Shown piece by piece: positions 43,056 to 50,843 of a stretch of DNA of 64,000 nucleotides. A model generated the notes under the pieces. That model did not search any database. It was given only the letters and a program-made list of their open reading frames with translations, and was not told where the DNA came from. Every line of letters starts with the position of its first letter. The first letter of the stretch is position 1. Both the position numbers and the translations under genes were made by a program. Source of the stretch: Burkholderiales bacterium (lineage in GTDB: Bacteria > Pseudomonadota > Gammaproteobacteria > Burkholderiales > SG8-41); contig DATAJS010000010.1 of assembly GCA_036262035.1 (NCBI GenBank), positions 558,001 through 622,000 on the forward strand. The letters run 5' to 3'.

Positions 43056-44024
43056 TCAGTCGATCTTCGCCCCCGACTTCTTCACGATGTCGCCCCACTT
43101 CACCCGCTCTTTTTTCACGAACTGCACGAACTGCTCGGGCGAGCCGGTCGCGCAGACCGCGCCCTGCGTCGCGAGCGTGGCTTGCACCTTGGGCGCGACA
43201 CACGCGCGCGCGATCTCGGCGTTGAGCCTGGTGACGATCGGCTTCGGCAGGCCCGCCGGTCCGATCATCGCGGTCCACGTGGTGATGACGTAACCGGGCA
43301 GGCCCGCTTCGGCCATCGTCGGCAGGTCGGGGAAGACGGTCGAGCGCACCGGGCCGGTGACCGCGAGCGGGCGCACGCGGCCGGCGCTCACGTGCGGCGC
43401 GATCGACGACTGGTTGTCGAACACGAGGTCGATCTGTCCCGCGAAGAGATCGGTCAGCCCCTGCCCGATGCCTTTGTAGGGCACGTGCGTCATGCGCGTC
43501 CCGGTCATCTGCTTGAAGAGCTCGCCGGAGAGATGCAGCGTCGAGCCGTTGCCGGACGACGCGAACGAGAGCTTGTCGGGATTCGCGCGCGCGTAGGCGA
43601 TCAGCTCCTTCACCGATTTCACCGGCAGCGTGTTGCGCACCGCGAGCAGGTTCTGTCCCGAGGTGAACTGGCCGATGGGCGTGAAATCGCGATCGGCGTC
43701 GTACGGCAGGTTGGGGACGAGCGTGGAATTGATCGCGAGATACGTCATGTTGCCGTAGCCCAGCGTGTAGCCGTCGGGGCGGGAGCTCGCGAGGAGCTGC
43801 ACGCCGATCAGACCGCCCGAGCTCGGACGATTGTCGATGACGAACTGCTGCTTGAGTTGCTGCGAAAGCTCGTTCGTGAGCAGCCGCGCCGAGATGTCCG
43901 CGCCGCCGCCCGGCGCCGACGGCACGATGTAGCGGATGGGACGCTCCGGATATTCGCCGTGAGCGGATACGCTGGCCAACAGCAGCAGCGTTGGCAACGT
44001 TGTTTGCCTGAAGAGGTTCGTCAT
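43056..44024 (-). CDS. Bug/TctC-family tripartite tricarboxylate substrate-binding protein
   Basis: 322 residues with a signal peptide (LPTLLLLASVSAHG). Family motifs: YPERPIRYIVPSAPGGGADISAR, DNRPSSGGLIG, SFASSGNGSTLHLSGELFKQ, HVPYKGIGQGLTDL and C-terminal SGAKID. The AAGGA before the ATG is part of an ACCGCCAAGGACGC-type repeat (44028-44062), so a dispersed repeat carries this gene's ribosome binding site. It lies downstream of the dehydrogenase genes on the same strand and may supply their substrate (inference). Confidence 0.92.
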   Translation of the reverse strand: MTNLFRQTTLPTLLLLASVSAHGEYPERPIRYIVPSAPGGGADISARLLTNELSQQLKQQFVIDNRPSSGGLIGVQLLASSRPDGYTLGYGNMTYLAINSTLVPNLPYDADRDFTPIGQFTSGQNLLAVRNTLPVKSVKELIAYARANPDKLSFASSGNGSTLHLSGELFKQMTGTRMTHVPYKGIGQGLTDLFAGQIDLVFDNQSSIAPHVSAGRVRPLAVTGPVRSTVFPDLPTMAEAGLPGYVITTWTAMIGPAGLPKPIVTRLNAEIARACVAPKVQATLATQGAVCATGSPEQFVQFVKKERVKWGDIVKKSGAKID

Positions 44025-44027
44025 GCC

Positions 44028-44062
44028 TTTCCTTTGCGTCCTTGGCGTCCCTGGCGGTTAAA
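44028..44062 (-). repeat. ACCGCCAAGGACGC-family repeat at a start codon
   Basis: On the minus strand: CCGCCAGGGACGCCAAGGAC then GCAAAGGAAAGG, ending two bases before the Bug gene ATG. Related copies at 48866-48897, 48961-48992, 54090-54120 and 54255-54286. Confidence 0.75.
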
Positions 44063-44068
44063 AAGCTC

Positions 44069-45475
44069 TTACGTGCGCACGACGGCTTTCACCGCCGCTT
44101 CGTCCTTCGGCAACGCCGCGAGCTCGCCGACCGTGATCGGCTTCACCGGCGGGCGCAGGCGGTAGTAACCCACTGCCTCCGGCGACACGCCGCGCCCCTG
44201 CGCGATCAGATCGGTGACCGTCAGGCCGCACAACCGTCCCTGGCAGGGTCCCATGCCGCAGCGGAGGAAGATCTTCATCTGGTTGGGCCCGGGACAGCCG
44301 AGCGCGACGGTTTCCGCGATCTGCCGCGCGCTGATCTCTTCGCAGCGGCAGACGATCGTGTCGCCGGTCGGACGCCGGAAAGCGTCCGCAGGCCGATACA
44401 GCGCATCGAGGAAAGCGCGTCCGCGCAGCGCGCGCACGAGGGCGCTGCGTGCTGCGCGCTCTTCACCGCCGCTCGTCTTCGCACCCAGCGCTTTCGCGGC
44501 CGCGATGCCCGCGATGACGCCGCGCCAGCGCGCGGCTTCCGCGCCCGCGACGCCCGCGCCGTCGCCGGCGATCGCGATGCCTTCGACGTCCGACGCGCCG
44601 TCGGCGTCGAGCACCGGGTTGAAGCAGAGCTGCGACTCGTTCCAGCGATGCCGGATGCCGGCCGACATCGCGAGGTTCACGTTGGGCACCACGCCCTGGT
44701 GCAGCAGCAGCGTGTCAGCGGGAATTTCGATCTCGTCACCGCCGCGGCGATAAGCGACCGCCCCGAGCCTGTCGTTGCCGATCGCGCGCAGCGCTGTCAC
44801 GCCTGAGATCAACGGCACTTCGCGTTTCACGCGGCGCAGGAGCTCGAGTCCTTCGCGGAGATAACCGGAGAACAGAAAGGGCAGCACATACGGCAGCGCC
44901 TGCGCGCGATTCGCCGCGGGCGTGGTGTCGAGCACCGCGTCGATCTTCGCGCCGGCATCGAGGTACTGCCGGGCGAGCAGCCAGAGCAGAGGACCGCAGC
45001 CCGCGAGCACGACGCGCCCCGAGGCGACGACGCCGGACGACTTGAGCAGGATCTGTGCGGCGCCCGCGGTCATCACGCCGGGCAGCGTCCATCCCGGTAT
45101 GGGGAAAGGCCGCTCGAGCGCGCCGGTGCAGAGGATGATGCGGCGCGCGTCGACGATCTGCGAGCCGCCGCCGTGCGAGACGCCGATGTCGCGATCGCGC
45201 GTGACGCTCCACACCGTCGCGCCGGGCACGTATCGAGCGCCGCTCGCGCGGAACTGTTCGACCAGCGCTTCGCCTTGCCAGTAGCTCGGCCCGAGGACCG
45301 CGCGATTCGTCAGCGGCGTCTCGGTGATCGAGCGATAGATCTGTCCGCCCGCGCTCGGCTGCTCGTCGAAGAGCACCGTCGACAAGCCTGCGCCCGCGCA
45401 TGTCGCAGCGGCGGCGAGACCCGCCGGGCCCGCGCCGACGATCGCGACGTCGCAGCGCTCGGCGAGCGTGCTCAC
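44069..45475 (-). CDS. FAD/NAD(P)-dependent dehydrogenase subunit (opine oxidase A / HcnB-like)
   Basis: 468 residues from GTG 45475, which overlaps the stop of the [2Fe-2S] gene (GTGA). FAD site DVAIVGAGPAGLAAAATCAGAG, second dinucleotide site GRVVLAGCGPLLWLLARQYL, and a C-terminal BFD-like cysteine cluster (VCRCEEI ... CGMGPCQGRLCG). This is the layout of opine oxidase A, HCN synthase B and hydroxyproline dehydrogenase subunits. Together with the [2Fe-2S] and DAO-type proteins it forms a heteromeric amine, amino-acid or opine dehydrogenase. Substrate undetermined. Confidence 0.88.
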   Translation of the reverse strand: MSTLAERCDVAIVGAGPAGLAAAATCAGAGLSTVLFDEQPSAGGQIYRSITETPLTNRAVLGPSYWQGEALVEQFRASGARYVPGATVWSVTRDRDIGVSHGGGSQIVDARRIILCTGALERPFPIPGWTLPGVMTAGAAQILLKSSGVVASGRVVLAGCGPLLWLLARQYLDAGAKIDAVLDTTPAANRAQALPYVLPFLFSGYLREGLELLRRVKREVPLISGVTALRAIGNDRLGAVAYRRGGDEIEIPADTLLLHQGVVPNVNLAMSAGIRHRWNESQLCFNPVLDADGASDVEGIAIAGDGAGVAGAEAARWRGVIAGIAAAKALGAKTSGGEERAARSALVRALRGRAFLDALYRPADAFRRPTGDTIVCRCEEISARQIAETVALGCPGPNQMKIFLRCGMGPCQGRLCGLTVTDLIAQGRGVSPEAVGYYRLRPPVKPITVGELAALPKDEAAVKAVVRT

Positions 45476-45792
45476 GTGTCGATGTCGCGCTTGCCGCGCT
45501 GCATCTCGATCTTCATGCCGTCGCGCACGCGCACCAGACAGCCCTGGCGGTTGCCGACGCCGTCGATGGTGACGAGGCAGTCGAAGCACACGCCCATCAT
45601 GCAGTACGGGGCGCGCGGCGCGCCGGAGACCGGCGTGGTGCGGCAGCGATCGACGCCTGCGGCGAGCATCGCCGCCGCCACGCTGTCGGTCGCGCGCGCC
45701 GGGTGCGGCTCGCCGTCGATGGTGATGGTCACGAGGCCGTCGGCTGCAGGCGAGGGCGCCTGCGCTGCATCAGGCGGCAAGCGCTTGAACAT
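45472..45792 (-). CDS. (2Fe-2S)-binding dehydrogenase subunit (HcnA/OoxX-like)
   Basis: 106 residues. Ferredoxin-like cysteines CMMGVCFDC and QGC support a [2Fe-2S] cluster as in small subunits of opine oxidase, HCN synthase and the sarcosine oxidase alpha N-terminus. ATG 45792 lies inside the end of the upstream DAO gene. The N-terminal stretch DAAQAPSPAADG is encoded by a REP-like element (45746-45772), so the native start may be the in-frame GTG just after it, before TITIDG. It hands electrons between the two flavoproteins. Confidence 0.83.
   Translation of the reverse strand: MFKRLPPDAAQAPSPAADGLVTITIDGEPHPARATDSVAAAMLAAGVDRCRTTPVSGAPRAPYCMMGVCFDCLVTIDGVGNRQGCLVRVRDGMKIEMQRGKRDIDT
45746..45772. 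repeat. Fragment of the 37202-type REP element at a gene junction
   Basis: 27 bases with two differences from 37243-37269 (shared core GGGCGCCTGCGCTGCATCA here, AGGCGCCTGCGCTACATCA there). It starts exactly at the stop codon of the DAO gene (45770-45772 on the minus strand) and runs into the coding region of the [2Fe-2S] gene. Confidence 0.8.
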
Positions 45793-46909
45793 CGAAGCGT
45801 CGGGCGCTGAAAGGCTGCATGTCTTCGGCCAGGCGGCCGGCGGCGATCTGCGGCGCGAGCGCCAGTGCGTGCGCCGCGGCGAGCGTCACGCCGCTGTGAC
45901 AGGCCGCGGAGAACGCGCCCGGGCACGTCGGGGACTCGTCGTAGATCGGAAAACCGTCCTTGGTCATCACGCGCAGCGCCGCCCAGGTGCGCACGATGTT
46001 GAGCTGCGCGAGCCGCGGGAACATGCGGACCGCGCGGTCGGCGAGGACCGAGATCACCGCGTGGGTGACCGTGGGATCCGCGCCGGCTTCCTCCTGCGAG
46101 TCGCCCATCATCACGCCGCCTTCGTCGGTCTGGCGCAGCGTCTGCACCGGGTAGTGCAGGAAAGGCGCGGTCTTCTCGGTGACGATGAGCTGGCCGCGCT
46201 GCGGACGCACCGGTACCGCGAGCCCGACCATCGGCGCGAGGCGCACGTTGTCGATGCCGGCGGCGAGGACGGCTCTGGGGACGCGTATTTCGGTCTTGTT
46301 CGTCGCGAGACGGAACGCGCCGTTCGCGTAGTCGATGCGCTCGACACGATGCTCGGGCAGATAGGTGACGCCGAGCTGCTGCATGCCGGCGTTGAGCGCG
46401 CGGAAGAGCCGCAGCGAGTTGCAGTGACCGTCGTAGCGGCTGTAGCTCGCGCCGGCGACCTCGGGGCCGACGTGCGGCAGCGCTTTCTTCACCGCGTCGC
46501 GGTCGAGCATCTCGTAATCGAAGCGCTGCATGCCGGGCTGCGACTGCAGGCGCTCGAGCATCGCCGCGCGCGCTTCGAGCTCGCGCTCGGACAGCGAGAG
46601 ATTGAAGCCGCCCGGGCGCTGGAAGTGCACGTCGATGCCGGTGTCTTCCTCGAGCAGGCGCGCGAATTCCGCCCACGAGTTCGACGAGTGCATGGTCCAC
46701 GCCGAATAGCGCGGCAGCCCCAGGCCTTTGCTGTGCACCCAGACGAGCGCGAAGTTGCCGCGCGAGGCGCGATACGCGATGTCGCCTTCGTCCAGCACCA
46801 CGACCCGCTGCCCGCAGCGCGCGAGCCCCCACGCGATCGCCGAGCCCATGAGCCCGCCGCCGATCACGGCGACGTCGTGATCGCGGGTAGTATTGGAATC
46901 GGAAGTCAC
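45770..46909 (-). CDS. DAO-family FAD oxidoreductase (opine oxidase B / HcnC / D-amino-acid dehydrogenase-like)
   Basis: 379 residues from GTG 46909. FAD-binding start DHDVAVIGGGLMGSAIAWGLARCG, then VVLDEGDIAYRASRGNFALVWVHSKGLGLPRYS, typical of the substrate-oxidising subunit of amino-acid or opine dehydrogenases; C-terminal RTWAALRVMTKDGFPIYDE and ACHSGVTLAAAHA. It overlaps the [2Fe-2S] gene by 23 bases. The order DAO, [2Fe-2S], FAD/NAD differs from hcnABC and matches opine or hydroxyproline-type clusters better. Oxidises a C-N bond of an unknown substrate. Confidence 0.88.
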   Translation of the reverse strand: MTSDSNTTRDHDVAVIGGGLMGSAIAWGLARCGQRVVVLDEGDIAYRASRGNFALVWVHSKGLGLPRYSAWTMHSSNSWAEFARLLEEDTGIDVHFQRPGGFNLSLSERELEARAAMLERLQSQPGMQRFDYEMLDRDAVKKALPHVGPEVAGASYSRYDGHCNSLRLFRALNAGMQQLGVTYLPEHRVERIDYANGAFRLATNKTEIRVPRAVLAAGIDNVRLAPMVGLAVPVRPQRGQLIVTEKTAPFLHYPVQTLRQTDEGGVMMGDSQEEAGADPTVTHAVISVLADRAVRMFPRLAQLNIVRTWAALRVMTKDGFPIYDESPTCPGAFSAACHSGVTLAAAHALALAPQIAAGRLAEDMQPFSARRFDVQALAA

Positions 46910-47037
46910 GGCATGGGCGGCGGCGGTGGAATACTGTGCCGATGGTGCCGACCGGACGCGCGAGCGTCAACGGGGTTGGGAAGGCGTCATTCGACGCAGA
47001 GGCGCACAGAGGAAGATCGAGCCCGTATCGTTCATCG

Positions 47038-47128
47038 TCATTCCCGCGAAGGCGGGAATCCATTTAAATCGCTTTTGACGTCAACATGGATTCCCGACAG
47101 TCCCGCTGTCGCGGTTCGGGAATGACGT
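47038..47128. repeat. Inverted pair of CGTCATTCCCG palindromes
   Basis: Left copy CGTCATTCCCGCGAAGGCGG (from 47038) and right copy ATTCCCGACAGTCCCGCTGT to GGTTCGGGAATGACG (47092-47128) face each other, ending about 15 bases before the GGT-family gene start and its GGAGGAAAC site. Such a structure could affect read-through into that gene. Confidence 0.7.
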
Positions 47129-47142
47129 ATCACGGAGGAAAC

Positions 47143-48855
47143 ATGGCGACATACAGACCCACCATCACCGGCGCCCGCCACATGGTCTCGGCCGGGCATT
47201 ACTCGGCCGCGCACGCGGCGTTCCAGATCCTCGAGGCCGGCGGCAACGCGATCGACGCGGGCGTCGCGGCGGGCATCTGCGTCGGCGTGCTCCAGACCGA
47301 CCGTGTCAACTTCGCGGGCGTCGCGCCGATCATGATCTACCTCGCGCAGCCGCGTAAGGTGATCAACATCGACGGCCTCGGCACGTGGCCGAAGGCGGCT
47401 TCGATCGAGTACTTCCGACGCGAGCACGGCGGGGCCATGCCGCCGGGAATCCTGCGCACGGTGATGCCGGCTGCGCCGGCGGCATGGATCAAGGTGCTCG
47501 CCGAATACGGAACGATGTCGTTCGGCGAAGTCGCGGCGGCGGCGATCCGGCTCACGCGCGACGGCTTCTCGATGCACGAGTTCATGGCCGAGTACATCCG
47601 CGATCACGAAGCGTCGTACCGGCGCTGGCCGTCGAGCGCCGAAGTCTTCCTGCCGAACGGCCGGCCGCCGAAGGTTCCCGAGATCTTCGTGCAGAAAGAG
47701 CTCGCGGCGTCGATCCAGTACATGGTCGACGAAGAAGCCGCGCATGCGGCTAAAGGCCGCGCAGCCGGGCTGCGCGCCGCGCGCGATGCGTTCTACAAGG
47801 GCGACATCGCTCAGAAGATCGTGAAGTATCACAAGGAGAACGGCGGCTGGGTGACGGCCGACGATCTCGCGAGCTACGACGTGCGCGTCGAGCAGCCGCT
47901 CACCACGCGCTACCGCGACGTCGATCTCTACGCGTGCGGACCGTGGTCGCAGGGGCCGGTGCTCCCGCAGGCGCTCAACATCCTGCGTGAGGTCGACCTG
48001 AAGGCGCTCGGGCACAACTCGCCCGCGTACATCCATCACCTCGCCGAAGCGCTCAAGCTCGCCTTCGCCGATCGCCATCGCTACTACGGCGATCCGCGCT
48101 TCGTCGAGGTGCCGCTCGACGTGCTGCTGTCGCGTGAATATGCAACGGCCCGGCGCAAGCTCATCCGCGACGCCGAGGCGTGGCCGGAGATGCCGCCGGC
48201 GGGCAACGTGAAGGACTTCGCCGCCGCGCGGCCGCTGCCGCAGCCCACCGCGGGCGAGCCCGCGCCGCTCGCCGATACGTCGTATGCGGCCGTGATCGAC
48301 GAGCAGGGCAATGCGTTCTCGACCACGCCGAGCGACGGCTCGAGCGCGACGCCGGTCATCCCCGGCACGGGGCTGTGCCCGTCGTCGCGCGGCTCGCAGT
48401 CGTGGACCGACCCCGAGCACCCCGCGGCGCTCGCACCGGGCAAGCGGCCGCGCCTCACGCCGAATCCGGCGCTCGCGCTGAAGAACGGCAAGATCTACAT
48501 GCCGTTCGGCTCGCCCGGCAACGACATCCAGCCGCAGGCGATGCTGCAGGTGTTCCTCAACGTGGTGCTGTGGGAGATGGAGCCGCAGGCGGCGGTCGAA
48601 GCGCCGCGCTTCGCGACCTACAGCTTCCCGTCGTCGTCCGAGCCCCACGCGTATCACCCGGGCCGCTTGAACCTCGAAAGCCGCATCGATGCCGCAACGG
48701 TGCACGCGCTCGCGAAGCTGGGCCACAAAGTTGCACCGTGGTCCGAGATCGCCTGGCAGGCGGGCGCGGTGTGCGCGATCCGCGTGAACGAAGACACGGG
48801 CCTGCTCGAGGGCGCCGCCGATCCTCGCAGGCCGTGCTATGCCCTGGGTGTGTAA
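47143..48855 (+). CDS. Gamma-glutamyltransferase family protein (Ntn-hydrolase)
   Basis: 570 residues; ATG 47143 chosen for the GGAGGAAAC just upstream. N-terminal MVSAGHYSAAHAAFQILEAGGNAIDAGVAAGICVGVLQ is the GGT pattern. The predicted self-cleavage and nucleophile is T379 in LADTSYAAVIDEQGNAFSTTPSDG (classic enzymes read TTH at this point), and the oxyanion region is GSPGNDIQPQAMLQVFLNVV. No signal peptide, so cytoplasmic, unlike periplasmic GGT. It may act on gamma-glutamyl or amide substrates feeding the adjacent dehydrogenase (inference). Close to the AcyI/GGT-like group of environmental bacteria. Confidence 0.88.
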   Translation: MATYRPTITGARHMVSAGHYSAAHAAFQILEAGGNAIDAGVAAGICVGVLQTDRVNFAGVAPIMIYLAQPRKVINIDGLGTWPKAASIEYFRREHGGAMPPGILRTVMPAAPAAWIKVLAEYGTMSFGEVAAAAIRLTRDGFSMHEFMAEYIRDHEASYRRWPSSAEVFLPNGRPPKVPEIFVQKELAASIQYMVDEEAAHAAKGRAAGLRAARDAFYKGDIAQKIVKYHKENGGWVTADDLASYDVRVEQPLTTRYRDVDLYACGPWSQGPVLPQALNILREVDLKALGHNSPAYIHHLAEALKLAFADRHRYYGDPRFVEVPLDVLLSREYATARRKLIRDAEAWPEMPPAGNVKDFAAARPLPQPTAGEPAPLADTSYAAVIDEQGNAFSTTPSDGSSATPVIPGTGLCPSSRGSQSWTDPEHPAALAPGKRPRLTPNPALALKNGKIYMPFGSPGNDIQPQAMLQVFLNVVLWEMEPQAAVEAPRFATYSFPSSSEPHAYHPGRLNLESRIDAATVHALAKLGHKVAPWSEIAWQAGAVCAIRVNEDTGLLEGAADPRRPCYALGV

Positions 48856-48865
48856 AAGCGTATTT

Positions 48866-48992
48866 AACCGCCAAGGACGCAAAGGACGCCAAGGAAAACC
48901 ATGAAGAATCTTTTTGATCGTTCTTCCTCCGCGTCCTCAGCGGTCAATTCGATTTTGAAGTTCCTTTGCGTCCTTGGCGTCCTTTGCGGTTC
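48866..48992. repeat. Inverted ACCGCCAAGGACGC repeats spanning a start codon
   Basis: Left arm 48866-48897 (AACCGCCAAGGACGCAAAGG...) and right arm 48961-48992 (its near reverse complement, ending CTTTGCGGTTC) enclose ATG 48901. A third related piece, TCCTCCGCGTCCTCAGCGGT, lies at about 48927-48946. The right arm is translated as part of the hydrolase signal peptide. Confidence 0.85.
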
Positions 48993-49749
48993 ATTGCTTT
49001 TACAAGCCCCGGCCTTGGCGCAGGGCATGAACGGCGCGGTGATCCTGCACGGCAACGGCGAGACGCCGCAGACCGTCGCGGCGCTCGCGGATGCGATGCG
49101 CCGCGAGAATCTCCTCGTCGCGATCCCTGAGCTGCCGTGGTCGGCGCGGCGGTTCTACGATCGCGGCGTGCCCGATGCCGAGCGCGAGATCGATGCCGCG
49201 GTCGCGCAGGTGCGCAACGAGGGCGCTCGCCGCGTGTATCTCATCGGCCTGGGCGTGGGGGCCAACTTCGCGCTGCGCTCCGCGGCGCGCCCGGGCGTCA
49301 CCGGCATCGTCGCGATCGCGCCGGGCTTCGCGCCCGAAAGCCCGTTGTTCGCGCAATCGTTCGCGGACGATCTGCGGCGCGCGCGGGATTTCGTCGCGAG
49401 GGGCCGGCCGCAGGAGGTGCTCGAATTCCTCGACTGGCAATGGGGCAACCGGCGCAACCGCACGCGTGCGCCGGCGAGCTCGTTCCTCAGCTATTTCGAC
49501 CCCGCGGGTCCGCTCAATCTCACGCGCAGCGTCGAGCAGATACCCCCGCAGACGCTGATGCTGTGGATTCTCCCGGCGCAAGATCCGGGCGCCGAGCAGC
49601 GCGCGAACGAGCTGTACGCACGCGCCCACGTCAATCCGGGCTCGCGCATCGTGCAACTCAGCGCCAGCTACCAGAGCGCCATGACGCCGACGGTACGCGC
49701 GATCGTCGACTGGATGAAGGACAGCACCGCTTACATTCGCAGCGACTGA
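48901..49749 (+). CDS. Exported alpha/beta-hydrolase-fold (DUF3530-like) protein
   Basis: 282 residues. AAGGA precedes ATG 48901, but both lie in a dispersed repeat. The hydrophobic core of the signal peptide, LKFLCVLGVLCGSLLLQAP, is largely written by the repeat's right arm, followed by ALAQG as cleavage site. Mature part: AVILHGNGETPQTVAALADAM, RRVYLIGLGVGANFALR (the nucleophile elbow reads GLGVG, without Ser), GIVAIAPGFAPES, and LWILPAQDPGAEQRANEL. Likely an alpha/beta-hydrolase fold lacking the usual serine, so a binding or non-classical role. A later start would lose export. Confidence 0.72.
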   Translation: MKNLFDRSSSASSAVNSILKFLCVLGVLCGSLLLQAPALAQGMNGAVILHGNGETPQTVAALADAMRRENLLVAIPELPWSARRFYDRGVPDAEREIDAAVAQVRNEGARRVYLIGLGVGANFALRSAARPGVTGIVAIAPGFAPESPLFAQSFADDLRRARDFVARGRPQEVLEFLDWQWGNRRNRTRAPASSFLSYFDPAGPLNLTRSVEQIPPQTLMLWILPAQDPGAEQRANELYARAHVNPGSRIVQLSASYQSAMTPTVRAIVDWMKDSTAYIRSD

Positions 49750-49753
49750 AGGC

Positions 49754-50713
49754 TCACTCCACTTTCGCGCCCGAAATCTTCACCACCTTCGCCCACTTGT
49801 CGCGCTCGACCTTGAGGAAGGTGCCGAACTCGGCCGGCGCGCCGCCGCTGACTTCCATGCCGATCGCTTCGAAGCGCTCCTTCATCTCGGGCAGCGACTT
49901 GTTGATGGTCCCGTTCAATCCTTCGACGATGGGCCTGGGCGTCTTCGCCGGCGCGACGAGCCCGTACCAACCGATCACTTCGTAACCCGGCAGGCCCGAT
50001 TCACCGATCGTCGGTATCTGCGGCGCGATGATCGAGCGCTTCGGCCCGGTCACTGCGATCGTCTTGAGCCGTCCGGCCTTGGCGTGCGGGATCGCCGCGC
50101 CGCTGGTGAAAGACAGATGCACTTCGTTCGCGATGAGCGCATTGAGCGCCGGCGCGCCGCCTTTGTACGGCACGTGCACGAACTTCACGCCCGCCATCGT
50201 GTTGAAGAGCTCGCCCGAGAGATGGTTGGCGCTGCCGATGCCCGAGGAGGCGTACGAGAGCGGCTGCGGCCGCGATTTCGCGTAGGCGAGCAGCTCCTTC
50301 ACCGACCCGACCGGCAGGTTGTTGCCGACCGACAGGTAGTACTGCGCGAACACCACGAGCGCGATCGGCGCGAAATCGCTGATCGCATCGAACCGCAGGT
50401 CCCTGTAGAGGCTGGGGTTGACCACGTGGGTCGGCGTGACGACGAGGAGCGTGTAGCCGTCGGGCGCCGCTTTCGCTGCAAGCTCGCCTGCCACGTTGCC
50501 GCCGGCGCTCGGGCGGTTGTCGACGACGAACGACTGGCCGTACACCTCGCCGAAGCGCTGCGACACCATGCGCCCGACGCTGTCGGTGCCGCCGCCCGGC
50601 CCCTGTCCGACGAGCACGCGCACCGAGCGCTGCGGATACTGCTGGGCGTGCGCGGCGTCGAGCGCGGGAAGCAGTGCGGCGACGGCCGCGCCGGCGAGTG
50701 TGAGCGTCTGCAT
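49754..50713 (-). CDS. Bug/TctC-family tripartite tricarboxylate substrate-binding protein
   Basis: 319 residues from ATG 50713 (GGGAGGGAG upstream; in-frame codons further up lack a signal peptide). Signal peptide LAGAAVAALLPALDAAHA. Motifs: YPQRSVRVLVGQGPGGGTDSVGR, DNRPSAGGNVAG, SYASSGIGSANHLSGELF, HVPYKGGAPALNAL, and C-terminal SGAKVE. Orphan receptor, convergent with the hydrolase gene. Confidence 0.92.
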   Translation of the reverse strand: MQTLTLAGAAVAALLPALDAAHAQQYPQRSVRVLVGQGPGGGTDSVGRMVSQRFGEVYGQSFVVDNRPSAGGNVAGELAAKAAPDGYTLLVVTPTHVVNPSLYRDLRFDAISDFAPIALVVFAQYYLSVGNNLPVGSVKELLAYAKSRPQPLSYASSGIGSANHLSGELFNTMAGVKFVHVPYKGGAPALNALIANEVHLSFTSGAAIPHAKAGRLKTIAVTGPKRSIIAPQIPTIGESGLPGYEVIGWYGLVAPAKTPRPIVEGLNGTINKSLPEMKERFEAIGMEVSGGAPAEFGTFLKVERDKWAKVVKISGAKVE

Positions 50714-50843
50714 TGCGGCTCCCTCCCTGGGTTTTGTGGGCGCGATGAGGCTCCTGCAAACCCATTCTAGGCTCCGCCCGGCCGCGATGGTCAAACGGCC
50801 CCGCGTGTGACAGCATGGAGGTTTCCGCGGAGAGGAGGGTCAC

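Noticed and set aside
45472-46909. Identification of the flavin/[2Fe-2S] genes as hydrogen cyanide synthase
   Set aside because: Gene order differs from hcnABC and the same subunits occur in opine and hydroxyproline dehydrogenases; sequence reading alone cannot single out HCN production.
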